Shown here: positions 43,736-56,064 of the stretch, in pieces | How the letters are laid out: each line of letters begins with the position of its first letter | How positions within the stretch are numbered: the first letter of the stretch is position 1 | Assembly (NCBI GenBank): GCA_018398575.1 | Contig: JAGTXZ010000002.1 | Span: forward strand, 2,792,501-2,856,500 | DNA length: 64,000 nt | Source of the DNA: Ampelomyces quisqualis | Lineage: Eukaryota > Ascomycota > Dothideomycetes > Pleosporales > Phaeosphaeriaceae | Reading direction: 5' to 3' | Made by a program: the position numbers and the translations under genes | Notes under the pieces: generated by a model | The model's database searches: none | The model's input: only the letters and a program-made list of their open reading frames with translations | What the model was told of the DNA's origin: nothing

Positions 43736-46394
43736 GACTTTTTACTAATATTTTCTTTATTGTTATATTTTGTATTTACTCTTAGAATACTATACCTTTT
43801 ATTCTTTTACTCTAAATTTAACGTAAATAATAACTTTAATAATAATATATTTTACAAAACATTAAATATACTTAATACTTTTAGAATATTAAGTAGAGAC
43901 TATCTATAAAATTTGTATATTGTTTTGTTCTCTTAGTATTAAATAGCCTCTCTTATACAAATATATTTATCTTACTAGACAAAGCTTCTTTTATACTCTA
44001 ACGTTTATTAGATTTAGTAAATTAAACATTTACTTGTTTTACTCTCTTATCTTTTGTATTCTTTTATTCTCTAGAGCTTAAAATTTCTTCTTGTTTTTAT
44101 AAAACCTTTTTCTTACTATCTTTATTTATTTTACTTAAGTAGAGCTTACAATACTTTAGAAAATTACTAGAATCTTAACTTTGCTTCTTCTATAACAAAT
44201 TATTGTTAGTAATTTTATATAATTCTAAAACTCTTTTAATACATGTATAAATTATTTAATAGTTTATAACTAACTTATAAACTAGAAAGCTTTTTCTTCT
44301 ATTATAACTTTAAAAATACCTCTAGTTTATAAGATGTTTAGTAATAAAGTCTAAATTCTTTTTATTAGAGTAGTTTTGTTAAGTTAACTAGTTATTATTT
44401 ATTATTTAGTAAATTCTTTTAGTTGTAAAAAAATTATATCTTTAGTTTTAAGTATTTTAACTATTGTTATTAGGTTAAAGAACTTAAATAACAACTTTAT
44501 TATTATATATAATTCTAGTGTAGAGCGTAAGTTAAAAGAAACTACAAAGATAATAATAGACCTTTCTTGCAGTATAGTATATAGTATATTATTATAAAAT
44601 CTAAAACTTTATATAATTAAAACATTAATAACTATGTTTCTTTATAGTTAGTATATTATATTTTAAACCTTAACAATTAAAATTTAAGTTTTAAAGGTAA
44701 CACTAATTCTATTAATTAATATCTAGTATAGTTCTTCTCTTTTTATAATAATAGTGTAGCATAATTTTCTTTTAAAGACCCTACTATATCCTACCTTTAA
44801 GTCTTAGATTTATGTTTTTATATATAAGTAATAACATCTCTTTGTTTTATAAAAAGAGTATATTAATATAAGTAAGAATAAATTAGGTATTATAAGGTTT
44901 ATTTTTATTGCAAAAATAAACTTATAAAGAGAATATTTAGGAATAGAAGTAGGTAATTAAATCTATTAACGCTCTATATTTTTAATTTTTTTTTTAATTA
45001 AACTAGAATAAGCTATTAATACACTAAGATTTCTTTTAAATTCTTCTCTGTTTTAATAAACTCTTTATAAGGCCTTTTCTTACTATAGTTAGCTTTTTTC
45101 TAAAAAGTAAGTATATTCTTCTTTCTTAGAGAAAGAGAATACTAAAAAAAATATTCCTAACTTAGTACTTTTAGATTAAAATATGTCTTTATGTTTTATT
45201 TTAAAATATGTATTGTAAGCTTCTTAACTAGAAATATAGAATTGCAAGAATTATATTCTTTAAGTTAGCTATTTTAATATAGATAATACATTATGTTATA
45301 ATAATTATTAAAGTTAATACTTTTTAAGTGCTTATATAATTATTAGTAATAAGAAAACTTTTAATTATTACTAATAATATATTCTTCCCTTTTAAGTAAT
45401 TTTTGTTAAGTATATAAAATAAGATAAGGTATCTTTTTTTATAGTAGAAGCTAATACTACTTTATAAACTATATAACAAAAGTATATTTAATAACTAAAG
45501 TAAATACTATCTTGCTTTGCTTTATACTTTGCTAGAATATATTTCTTTAAAAAAATCTATTTTTATAAGGGCCCTAAAAATGTTAACTTATTCTATATAC
45601 TATATGTTTGTTTCTTTAATATAGAATATAAATTATTATTACAAACTCTTAAATACGTTCTTTTTAATAAAATGTCTTAGTAGAAAACTATAACATTTTA
45701 TTTATTCTGTTTAACGTACCTTTGTATAACTTAGGCTATAATGTTATTTTACACTAATTATAAATTTAAGACAAATATAGCTCTTAGCTTAACTTTCTAG
45801 ATTCTTTTCTAGATAGAGAAAGACTAAAACGCTTTTTTAATAATGTAAAAAACATGAAATAGAAATAAAATACTTAAAAAAGAATAAAATAAGTCTATAC
45901 TACTACTATATTTATTTCTTTTCTATATAGATATAATTAATTATTTTACCTCTACTCTAGATACTAGAGTACTATAGATAAAAACTATAAGTGCCTAGTA
46001 TTCTAAGTAAATAAAAGAGTTCTAGTTTAGTTGTTTTTAATTGCCTTTACTTCTATAGAAGAAAAAAACTATACTTAAGTATTAGTAGTAGGTACGTAAT
46101 TAATATATATATATTCTTTACTTCCTAGCTAACTATTATTAAGAACTAGCTAAAGTAATAGTTAAAATAAAGTAAGTATACTTAGATAATTTAACTTATC
46201 TTATAACTCTAATAATCTAGACTCTAAGATTCTAAATATTCTCTCTTACAAATATTTATTTTATTCTACTTGTTTACCTTAGCTTATACAATATATTATA
46301 AAATAATATTTTTACAATTATAACTTAATACTAGTTTTATTTTAACGCGCTTTGCTATTTAATCTTTACCTATATATATCTATTACTATTTTAG
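43736..46394. other. very AT-rich stretch without recognisable content
   Basis: GC is visibly lower than in the blocks to either side, with long A/T runs. No coding relic, RNA gene or repeat array is seen. Probably very old, heavily mutated repeat DNA. Confidence 0.5.
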
Positions 46395-47002
46395 ATTCTA
46401 AAAGATATTAGGTAGCACAATTTCTCTAAAGCTCTTCTAGTTTATCTTTTATATATTTATCTTGTATATATTAAACTCTAAGGTTTAGCAACTAACTACT
46501 ACCTTAACCTATAGTTTCTTATAGTGTCTTATAGTGTCTTATAGTGTTTTTTATTAAGTAAACTAAATAACTTTATGTATATTAAATCTCTCTTTACAAA
46601 TTAAGTTACCTTAGTATAATATATAGAAGAGGATTTTGAGACAGCTTTAGTTACTTTATTCTAGTTAGATTAGAGAGGAAATCTATTAAATTCTATTGTA
46701 AGATAAGTAGAATAATTTCTCTAAAGCTTTCCTAGTTTCTTCTTTATATATTTATCTTGTAGATATTAAACTCTAGTGTTTAGTAACTAACTACTACCTT
46801 AATCTATAGTTTCTTATAGTGTCTTATAGTCTCTTATAGTGTTTTTTGTTTAGTAAACTAAATAACTTTATATATATTAAATCTCTCTTTAAAAATTATG
46901 TTACCTTAGTATAATATATAGAAGAGTATTTTAAGACAGCTTTAGTTACTTTATTTTAGTTAGATTAGAGAAGAATTCTATTTGATTCTATTGTAAGATA
47001 AG
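46395..47002. repeat. 295-bp tandem duplication
   Basis: A segment containing aatttctctaaagct, tagtttcttatagtgtctta and tagttactttattctagtta occurs twice in direct order; the offset of matching words is 295 bp (for example 46419 and 46714). Copies are roughly 90% alike by eye. Each contains its own short run of tcttatagtg repeats. Confidence 0.8.
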
Positions 47003-49027
47003 CTTATAACTCTTCTAGAATCTATTTTTTACAGTCTAGTGTAAATTAAGGAAACCCTACTAATATACTAGTAAGGCTTGTATTTTAAGTATTTTCTATT
47101 TATTACTTTTACCTATAGACATTTTTTTAAATAATAGCTATTATAGTACTAGTGTATAAGAAGTAAGCTATTTAGGTAACTTACTCTTTACCTAGTTATA
47201 TTAGATATACATAATATAAAGATTCTAAGCAAGAAGGCTTCTAACATATAAATAGCTAATAATACTTTTTTAATTAAGAACTACTCTAGTTGTAGTAACT
47301 TATAACCTAGGATTAGTATATAGCTATTTTATATAAAGGTAAGTATATAATTCTATAAAGCTTTTTATATTTTAAGTTTAAAGTACCTTTTTTATAATAT
47401 TTAGTATTATAGTATATTATGAATAAGTATACGTAGTAATTAATTTAGGGTAAAACGTTTAGTTGTTATTTAGTAAGTAAACAAATTTACTTAGGTAATA
47501 AGAAGTAATAGAGTATATTACCTAAATAAATTACCTTTCTTCTTTGCTTAATAAAGTTTAAGACTTATTAGAAGCAACACTTTATATTTATATTAGTAAT
47601 ACCTCTTATAAAACTTACTTTGTACTCTCTTTTCTAGTAATACTTTATAATTATTTTAGGCTTAGTAGTAATATATAGAAAGTAAAATTAAATAGTTCTA
47701 TAAGCCTTAGAGATCTATAATCTTAATTGTAACGTAAAAATAGAACATATATATATTTCTAAAGTTTTAAAGTAATTTATAACTAGTATAGAACTAAAGG
47801 AATTTATATAGTTACTTATTTCCAACTATATTAATTAAGCTTATGTAATTTAAGAATAAGTCTATTTCTTTTTTTATATTACAAACATTTATATTCTTCT
47901 AATAGGTTATAGTCTTTAAGAATTTCTTTACATAATTACTTAAGATTATTTTTAGTTTATTTTTAGTTTTCTTAGTAAAATTTAAGATTTGTTTATTTAG
48001 CTTAAGCCTTAATTAAAGTAGTCTACTAGTATTTATACTACGTAAGCTAACTAGACAAAATGTAGAAATTACTAACTTACTCTAGATCTTATTTTTTTTT
48101 CATTTTCCTACTATTAGTAGATGGAAAGGTAACTAATAGTATTAGGAAAATTACTAAAACTGCTAAAAAACCTATAACCCAATCTATTATTCTAGCTAAT
48201 TTTTATTTAATTACTATTGCTAAAGATATTTATATGTTATATTTAATTTATAATTATTTAAAAGTATATACTTCCTTTTTTTGCTATACTAGTAATTAAA
48301 TTGTAGCATATTAAAGTTGTATAGTCTTTCTAAAATACTTTTAATATAATAAGAATTATAGATCTAGGTAACTACTATATACTAATATTTCTTACTTAGG
48401 CTTAATCTTAATTTCTTTTTTTATAACTTTATTAAACCTGCTTTTAATTATTCTAACCTCTACTCTTATCTTTACTTTCTATAAAGAAGAAAAGTAGAGG
48501 TTAGAGTAAAGATTGATTCTTATACGACTGTTATAGAACCTAACTTAACTATAAACTATTAATTAATTTTGTTTATTATAGCTTTATACCTATTTATAAA
48601 TTTAGTAGTTATTAGAATTTCTACCTAATTCTTAAACTTTAACCTTTTATAAATATAGTAGGTATAAGAATTTCTACCTAATTCTTAAACTTAAACATTT
48701 TATAAATTAGATAGATATTATTTTAGAAAAACAACTTAAGTTAGTTAGTATATTATATATTATTATATATAGAATTGTATATGTATTAAAACTTTAATTC
48801 TTTTCTTATAGTTTAGTTACTACTCTTTTCTCTAGTATACTCTATTTCTTTTATAACTATAAAGAAGAATAGTTATTTATTAACTATTACTATATAGATT
48901 AAATATTAGTACACTCTCTTAAAGTATTTAATTCTACATGTTTTATAGTTTTTACATATATTTATATAGAACTTAAGCGTTAGATAACAGTAGATGTAGC
49001 ATCCTACTATATAAGACTTAGAATTTT
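47003..49027. other. very AT-rich stretch, one small duplication
   Basis: No coding relic is recognised. A duplication of about 58 bp (agaatttctacctaattctt, then aaactt) lies at about 48614-48717. It is otherwise like the 43.7-46.4 kb stretch. Confidence 0.5.
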
Positions 49028-49039
49028 ATTATAATTATA

Positions 49040-49093
<54 letters not shown>

Positions 49094-49117
49094 ATTATTA
49101 TTATTATTATTATTATA

Positions 49118-49158
<41 letters not shown>

Positions 49159-49167
49159 TATTATTAT
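49028..49167. repeat. ATT/TTA microsatellite
   Basis: About 140 bp of ATT triplets with a few AATT and ACT interruptions. Confidence 0.93.
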
Positions 49168-49745
49168 ACAACTCTAAGAAGTTACAAAGTTAAATATATT
49201 TGTAGTAATATATATCTATTACACATACGTGTATATACCTAGACATAGATATATATATGCCTATATAGACACTAATATATATATACGTATATAGATATAT
49301 ATTAGATCTGTAGCTTTAAGGTGTAAGCTTTTAGATAAAATAAGTGTATATAGGCAGAAAATAACAAATATATATTACTACAAGAGCTACAACCTACAGA
49401 ACAAATTAATTCTTCTAAGTAAAAGGAGGAGGTAGAGGTAGTATTAACAGTCTCTTTGCAAAAATTACAGGTTGTGTAGGGCTGCTGCGCAAGAATTAGA
49501 AATAGGCAGTTTAAAAGTATATAGATTACACTGCTCTTCTTGTCTTACATGTAGAATAGATTATAATCTATTGCTCTATTATGTGTAGCAGTTTAAAGGT
49601 TATACTAATTAGAATATTTACAGCGCTACATTAGTAGTATATAAGATAGTCTATAAGATAGTCTTTCTGCTACAGGCACTAGAGTTACAAGCGTAAATCT
49701 GGTACGCTTAGCGCTATAACTATCCTATAGACTATCCTACTACTT
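49168..49745. other. AT-rich stretch with scattered traces of the 12-bp satellite
   Basis: Several atatat runs precede a change to higher GC at about 49.4 kb. Words matching the 12-bp satellite appear inverted at about 49646-49663 (agatagtctataagatagtc) and direct at about 49721-49750 (ctatcctatagactatccta). No gene is supported. Confidence 0.5.
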
Positions 49746-49749
49746 ATTC

Positions 49750-51500
49750 TCTTATTATCCTATAGCAGGAAACAACCTTCCTTTATTCTATTCCTTGTTC
49801 TTTCTAAACTATATCTAGTGTACGCGCTACTTGTATTTTCTCTTTGCTATTACTGTTTAGTGTATTATATTGCATTAATTTAGAGGACTCTATCCTGCTA
49901 CTCTTGTGTACTAATAATGTTATAAACTTTTTGTTAGGCACGCTGTTTAACAAAGGACTATACACAAGGTTAAGGAGCATTTTAACGTTTTAGAATCTAC
50001 TAGAGGCCTCTTAAAGATTTCTGTTGTGTAGTTCTAGCTAGATAGTATAGTCTAGTAAATTACTACTGTAAACTAATGCGCCTAGCTAGAGTGCAACTTT
50101 CTTGCATGTATGTAGAGCATTAGAGTTACACGCTTGTATTATTTGCATCTATCTTTAAAGATTCTCTAAGGCTAGTCTTTTAATCTAAGTGTTAGAAATT
50201 GTAGTAGGAGGTAGTATTACAAAGACCTCTTAACTAAACAACACTTCTAGCAAGTACTATTTCTTTCTGTAAGCAATAAATTTTTCTATCTCTTAAGACT
50301 TATGTAGATACTCTTCTTAGCAAAGAAGGTATAGACAGCTACTATGCTTTGTTAATCTATATAACTCTTTAAATAGTGCGTCCTTTGCTAAGGTTGCTAG
50401 CCTTCTACTAGGTTTCCTAGATAATTTACTGTAACGCTAGAGAAATTCTAATTGTGCCTGTAGCTTTTTGTAGACAAATGCTATAACCTAGCAGTGTTAG
50501 AAAGTATAAGCTAGTGTTGTAGTGTTGTAATTTATTACTTTGTAGTACTATAAGTAAAGGTCTAAAATTAGCATTATGTTAGTAGCCTTGTCCCTTGCGT
50601 CTATAGATGCTTTCTGCTAGAGTAATTCTTAGAGGAAGTCTCTAAACACGTTCTAGTTACTCTGTTTATAGTCTTACTACAGTTTTAATATGCTGCTATA
50701 GTCCTCTAGCGCACGTAAAAACGCTACTTAAGCACCTTTTGTTGCTATATCTTTGCGCAGCTTAGAAGCAATGTTGTATAGTTTAGACTCTATATATATT
50801 GCAAATTCTGCACCTAAGATATCTATATCTGTATTCTTAGAGTCTAACTTGCTACTTAGTTTGCTATTTCTGTCTGTACTTGTCTTAACAATTAGCAGAC
50901 TTGTGTAATAGGCATTAATAAAATTAAATAACGTCTTTTTAGTAGCGTTGTAACATATCTATTCTAAAGCGTTCTGTAGTAACTTTGCAATAAAGCGTGT
51001 AGACTGCAAGTCCTCTAATCTCTGTGTCTACGCTGCAAGTTAAACTGCTAAGCATTCTTTATTAAAAGTAGCTTTATTATTATCTTGTAGTTAGATGTTG
51101 CTAAAAAGTAACGCTGTAATTTTCTCTAGATCTTTAGCAATTTTGCTACATTTTCTCTGTAAAGGTTTTATTAGTAATATGTGTAGCAAGTTGCATGCAG
51201 ATATTTTAAATAATAGTAAAGTTAAAACAAGTACAAACTTGTTAATGTGTTAGCATTATATATCTTTTCTACTTGTTTGTTAATATGCTAAAATAAGCCC
51301 TAAATCTGCTATTGTTTTCTAAACTAGCTCTTCTCTCTACTTACTGCGTAAATTAATATATAGTTCTAAAGTTCTTTGCTAATCTGTTTCTAAGTTATGT
51401 AGGTTTAACTCTAATTTTAGTTGTACTGTAAATAGAGCTATATTGTCTGCTATTGTGTACGTAAATTAGGGCGCTATATTATAGTAAACAGACTATAGGC
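49750..51500 (-). pseudogene. unidentified relic ORF
   Basis: A minus-strand frame is readable for well over 1 kb with only TAA/TAG interruptions. Between about 51.1 and 50.3 kb it reads FNFINAYYTSLLIVKTSTDR, GAEFAIYIESKLYNIASKLR, VAFLRALEDYSSILKL, then LQRYSKLSRKPSRRLATLAK. It looks like a helical, charged protein. The family is not recognised. Codon positions that turned into stops are consistent with former Gln and Trp. Limits are approximate. Confidence 0.5.
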
Positions 51501-51708
51501 CCTAGCTTCTTGTCTAATTATAGAGTAAATGTTAACCTAGGGATTTGAAATATAATTCTGTTCTACCTTCCCTAGTAGCACTTAAATTAATAGTTCCTAG
51601 AGCGTAGGTGCAGAATAGGACTGTACTAAAACTTAGCCTGTCTTAGTAACGCTAATCAGACCAAGTATTTTGTTAACTAGAAAAGAATTAGAGACACTTA
51701 AAAGAGGC

Positions 51709-52300
51709 CTTCTAAGTTTTAGAGGAGCAGTTCTCTAAACCTTAGATAAGCAGTTCTCTAAACCTTAGATAAGTAGTTCTCTAAACCTTAGATAAGTAGG
51801 TCTCTAAACCTTAGATAAGCAGGTCTCTAAACCTTAGATAAGCAGTTCTCTAAACCTTAGATAAGCAGTTCTCTAAACCTTAGATAAGCAGTTCTCTAAA
51901 CCTTAGATAAGCAGTTCTCTAAACCTTAGATAAGTAGTTCTCTAAACCTTAAATAAGCAGTTCTCTAAACCTTAGATAAGCAGGTCTCTAAACCTTAGAT
52001 AAGCAGTTGTCTAAATCTTAGATAAGCAGTTTTCTAAACCTTAGATAAGCGTTCTCTAAACCTTAGATAAGCGTTCTCTAAACCTAAGCTAAGCGTTCTC
52101 TAAACCTTAGAAGAGCTATCTCTAAACCTTAGATAAGCGTTCTCTAAATCTTAGATAAGCGTTCTCTAAACCTTAGATAAGTGTGCTCTAACCCTTAGAT
52201 AAGCCTTTCCTAAACCTTTGATAAGGAGTGTCTAAACATTAGATAAGAAGATTCTAAACTTAACATACCTGCTCTACAAGCCAAGCAGAGATAGAGACTC
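51709..52300 (+). repeat. 22/23-bp minisatellite
   Basis: About 25 copies of aagcagttctctaaacctta plus gat (23 bp). From about 52040 a 22-bp variant (aagcgttctctaaacc-type) takes over, and copies become diverged by 52.3 kb. The switch from 23 to 22 bp in one block shows local spread of a new variant. Confidence 0.88.
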
Positions 52301-52949
52301 TAAGCATTAGGTAGGCAGTTTCTAAACTTTACAAGAGCAGTTTCTACTTACTCTTTTGTTTGCTAAATGCGCTAGTAGTAAGACCTAAGTACGTTTTCTT
52401 ATTAAGCTTTATAGACTCTGTTACTATTGTAATAATTAAGATATAAAAGTTTAGCTAAGATTTGCTAGAGCGCTATTAAACTCTAACGTCTTTTGTTCTG
52501 TAGCATCTCCTGCCAAAATATACTTACCTATCCTAGCTAAACTTTTACTCTCTTTATATTCTACACTAACACACTCTTACTCTATTACCTTTAGTATTAT
52601 ACCTAGTCTGCCTTTGCTTAGGTAGTAGACTATAGTATAACATAATAGATAAGGTTAGTTAAGTTAACTATTTAATTGTCTAACATCCTTAATACAATTA
52701 CTACAGATGCTAAGACAACAATCTATCTATTTAGTGCAGTTTAAACCTACAACATTCTCTGTTTAGAGCTAAGAGCAGAATGTCTTAGCAACCTGCTAAA
52801 CTATATCTACTACAATTCTACCTTTTAGGTCCTAGTTTGCGCGCTATACGCGCAAATTGTTCTTTCTAAGAATATATCTTGCTATCTTTAACTAAAATAC
52901 AGTTATTAGGAATCTAAGCAGCAGTAACTTAGGATTCTCTATGCTATTA
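52301..52949. other. AT-rich, no recognisable content
   Basis: No array and no readable frame that I can assign. It may be the upstream part of the next relic. Confidence 0.4.
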
Positions 52950-55945
52950 AATTACTATAACTCTTTCTTGTTATAGATTTTAACAAGATCTCTTTTCCTG
53001 TTAAACTACCTCTACCTGTTAAGAGTCTATAAATTAAGACTAGTTTTGCGCAGTATATCTATTCTGTTCTAGGTACACAGAGGCTATTATGCAACTATGT
53101 AGTTAGGAAACCTACCTAGCTGTACTCTATAAAACGTTACTTGCGTCTATAATACTAGGTTAAACTAGAACCTATAGAAAGGCAATACTATTGTCTTAAC
53201 GCACAAGTTTAGTAGCTAATAAAGCGTAAGGGAAGAGATAGTCTACTTAGTAAAACTGCTTATTAGCTAGAAAGCGCTTTAAGCAATTAACCTGTTACTT
53301 GCCCTTTCTACGTAATTATATTAGATGCAAAAACAAATCTATCCTTATCTTAGCGCCAGATTAGATCTATTAATGCAGTTGTTGCCTGTGCTTAAGAAGC
53401 CTGCTTACAGAGTTAACAGGAACAATTTAAAACTCTACTAAGCCCCGTTAAAGGTTAAACTGCAGGTTTCTATAACTAAACACGCCTGGCTTTGTATCTT
53501 AGCAAAACAAACAGCTAGGCCTAGTAAGACCTTAATGCTCTGCCTAATAATTCTAGTAAGAAGTTGTTATACAAGGCTATTTATACCCTAAGTTATTGCT
53601 ATCAGAGGATAGTATTACAGACAAGAGAGTTTGCGCTTGTCGCAGTAATGCAGGATAGACAGAAAGACTTAATAGCAAAGTATCTAAAAAGACTACTCTA
53701 GTTGTATAGTAGTAGTAAGGCAGCATATATCTACTCTCTTAGGCGCATTTTTGTTGCTGTATTTTGCTACAAACAAAGAATTGCGCAGTTCTTAGTTAAA
53801 TTCTAGCTTAATAATTAGTAGGAAGATGCGTAGGCTACAATAGATTTATTTCTCTAGAGCTACAGTAACTAGCTTATAAGGATTAAGGCAGACTTAGACT
53901 ACTCTTTATAGTCTTAGGCAGAGTTATATCCCTTTGTTCTTCTTTGCTATTAATTCTAGCTAGTATTGTTAATAGAATGTAATAAAAGCGCAAATTATGC
54001 AACTTTAGCTTTTAATCTACTTCTTGCTATGCTTGCTGCTAACAAGAATAAGCTAATAGAGGTGTACCTTTTTGCTACTAGCATTAGCAGTCTAAAAAAA
54101 TACACTTGTTTTGCCTTTGTATAGAAGATGCATCTATAGTGCAGTATAGACAAAAAGGTTACTAGAGTAGGATACTAGGATTAGATTATAAATAACACAA
54201 AGAAATAGCTAAGCTGTTACTTTAAGACACTAATATACCAACTCATTACATTTGCTAAGCTAGTAAGCTGTTACTAGTATTATGCAGCTGCGCAAGGCAT
54301 TATATTATAGAAGAGTAAACTTCTTGCAGTCTAGGATTATTAGTTTAATATTAATAATTTCTGCACCTTTGTGCAAGACCTATACCTTAATGTTTAGCAG
54401 CAACTCTACTAGTTGCTGTTTCTAAATAAGAATAAAGAACCCCCCTAAGTGCTATAGTATTAGCTTAGAGATTCTTCTTGTTAGAATTAGCGTAGTTAGC
54501 ATATATTTAACGTAGATACACAACCTATAGAAGAGGATAAGAGCCTACCTACTATAGGTTAGGATTAGATTATTAGACGCTTAATAAGCAGGGAGTAGCT
54601 TATTTAGTTTAAGTAGAGCAATCTTTAACACAACTATGCCTAGAACTACTACTAGTTTAATAATAGGTTGGCACTCTTAGTCTATATTACTAGTAGTGCT
54701 CTTCTACAAGGCACAGAGCTATTTAGCGTTTAATTCTAGAATACTATTACGCCTTAGAATATTTTTCTTATTAATAGAAGTATAGCTATTATAACAACAT
54801 ATTATAAAGGGTATAGCTAATCTAGGTACGCTAAGCCTATATATTGTATGTTACTACGTAAGGTTAGCACTATACTTGTTTACTACCTATAGCTAGTTAG
54901 AGCCTATATAGAAACTATTTTTAAGTAGAAAGAAGGAGAAAACTATAAAGACTAACAGAGCAAGTTTTATGCAGAAGCAGTTAGCTTATTCTTGTTTCCT
55001 AGCCTAACTATAGAGTAAGACGTTAATTTAGAGTAACTTACTTAATACTTACAGAAGGTTATAAAAGCCTCTTCTCTAGAGTATATTCTAAACCTTAATA
55101 ATTTGCAACATACGCTAATTGCATTAGGGCAATAGCTCTTTAAATAGAGGCGCAATTAGGTGTCTATTAGTAATACTAGTGTAGCTGTTAACTAGTTAGA
55201 TCTTAAAACTCTACAGCAAATGTTATATAAGGATGCAGAAGAGGTAGTAGAAGAGTAGGCCTGTTACTTAGCATTTGTAGGGTATAGTATTTATGCAAAG
55301 AAGGTTAATAATAAGCACAGGTGTGTTACTAACTGTGCTTATTTAGCCTCTAAGGTATATTATGCCTTCTATTAGCTTAACATAGTTGCTAGCACTTTAG
55401 TTAGGTCTGCTCTAGCTAGACTATTACTAAAGCAAAGTAGATTTAGTTTGCTTAGAAAAGAGCGCGCTTGTAGTTACCTTGCTGCGCCTAAAGTTAATAC
55501 AAGCTATTCTAGCGTAGAGCTAGCACCTAGCTAGTATACCTAGAATATAGGTTGTTATAGGCCTAGCGTTGCTTCCTTGTTAGCAACAACACTAACTAGG
55601 ACTAAGAGTAACAACATAGTACTCTTAATAATTAAATTCTTTTTAGATAATATAAACAGGGACCTAAAGCTAAACTCTTTATATGTAGCCTCTTAACTAC
55701 TACCTTTGCTTTATAAGCTTAGAGTGCTTTACGCTGTGCTGCACAATCTAGATGCTAATTTTAGAAAGTATTAGCTTGCAGCTTATTAGTATACTTTCTA
55801 ACAACGTCTTCTACTTGTTTAGGCAGCAGCTACTAGAGAAGAAAAATTAATAGCCTTTCTTCTGCCTGCCTACTACTAGCGTAACAAGAACAGAGTTATA
55901 GTAGTAATTGTGCTCTACATTTCTACCTAACCTCTAGGACTATTG
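52950..55945 (+). pseudogene. telomere-linked RecQ-helicase-like ORF relic, copy B (integrase-like domain plus Walker A)
   Basis: One plus-strand frame is readable for nearly 3 kb with almost only TAA/TAG stops. It has, in order: KLLYKAIYTLSYCYQRIVLQ (53.6 kb); LLCYQFQLVLLIECNKSANY and VYLFATSISSLKKYTCFAFV (54.0 kb); RLALLVYITSSALLQGTELF, then NIFLINRSIAIITTYYKGYS and a block ending LVYYL-stop-LVRAYIETIFK (54.7-54.9 kb), which matches the GTEL...YHKGY...YYLWLV pattern of the integrase-like region of fungal telomere-linked helicases; then KYQLAAYQ-type sequence and AATREEKLIAFLLPAY (about 55.83-55.86 kb), a mutated Walker A where two or three Gly have become Arg/Glu. The later helicase motifs are not found. 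Recognition rests on remembered family patterns. Confidence 0.62.
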
Positions 55946-55950
55946 CATTT

Positions 55951-56064
55951 TGCTAGTTACTGCACTTTACTAGTTAACTAGCACTATACTAGTTACTGCA
56001 CTTTACTAGTTAACTAGCACTATGCTAGTTACTACTCTTACTAGCTAACTAGCATTGTGCTAGT
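55951..56064 (+). repeat. 36-bp tandem repeat, three copies
   Basis: Unit tgctagttactgcactttac followed by tagttaactagcacta, at 55951, 55987 and 56023; the third is diverged. It sits directly after the readable end of helicase copy B. Confidence 0.8.
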
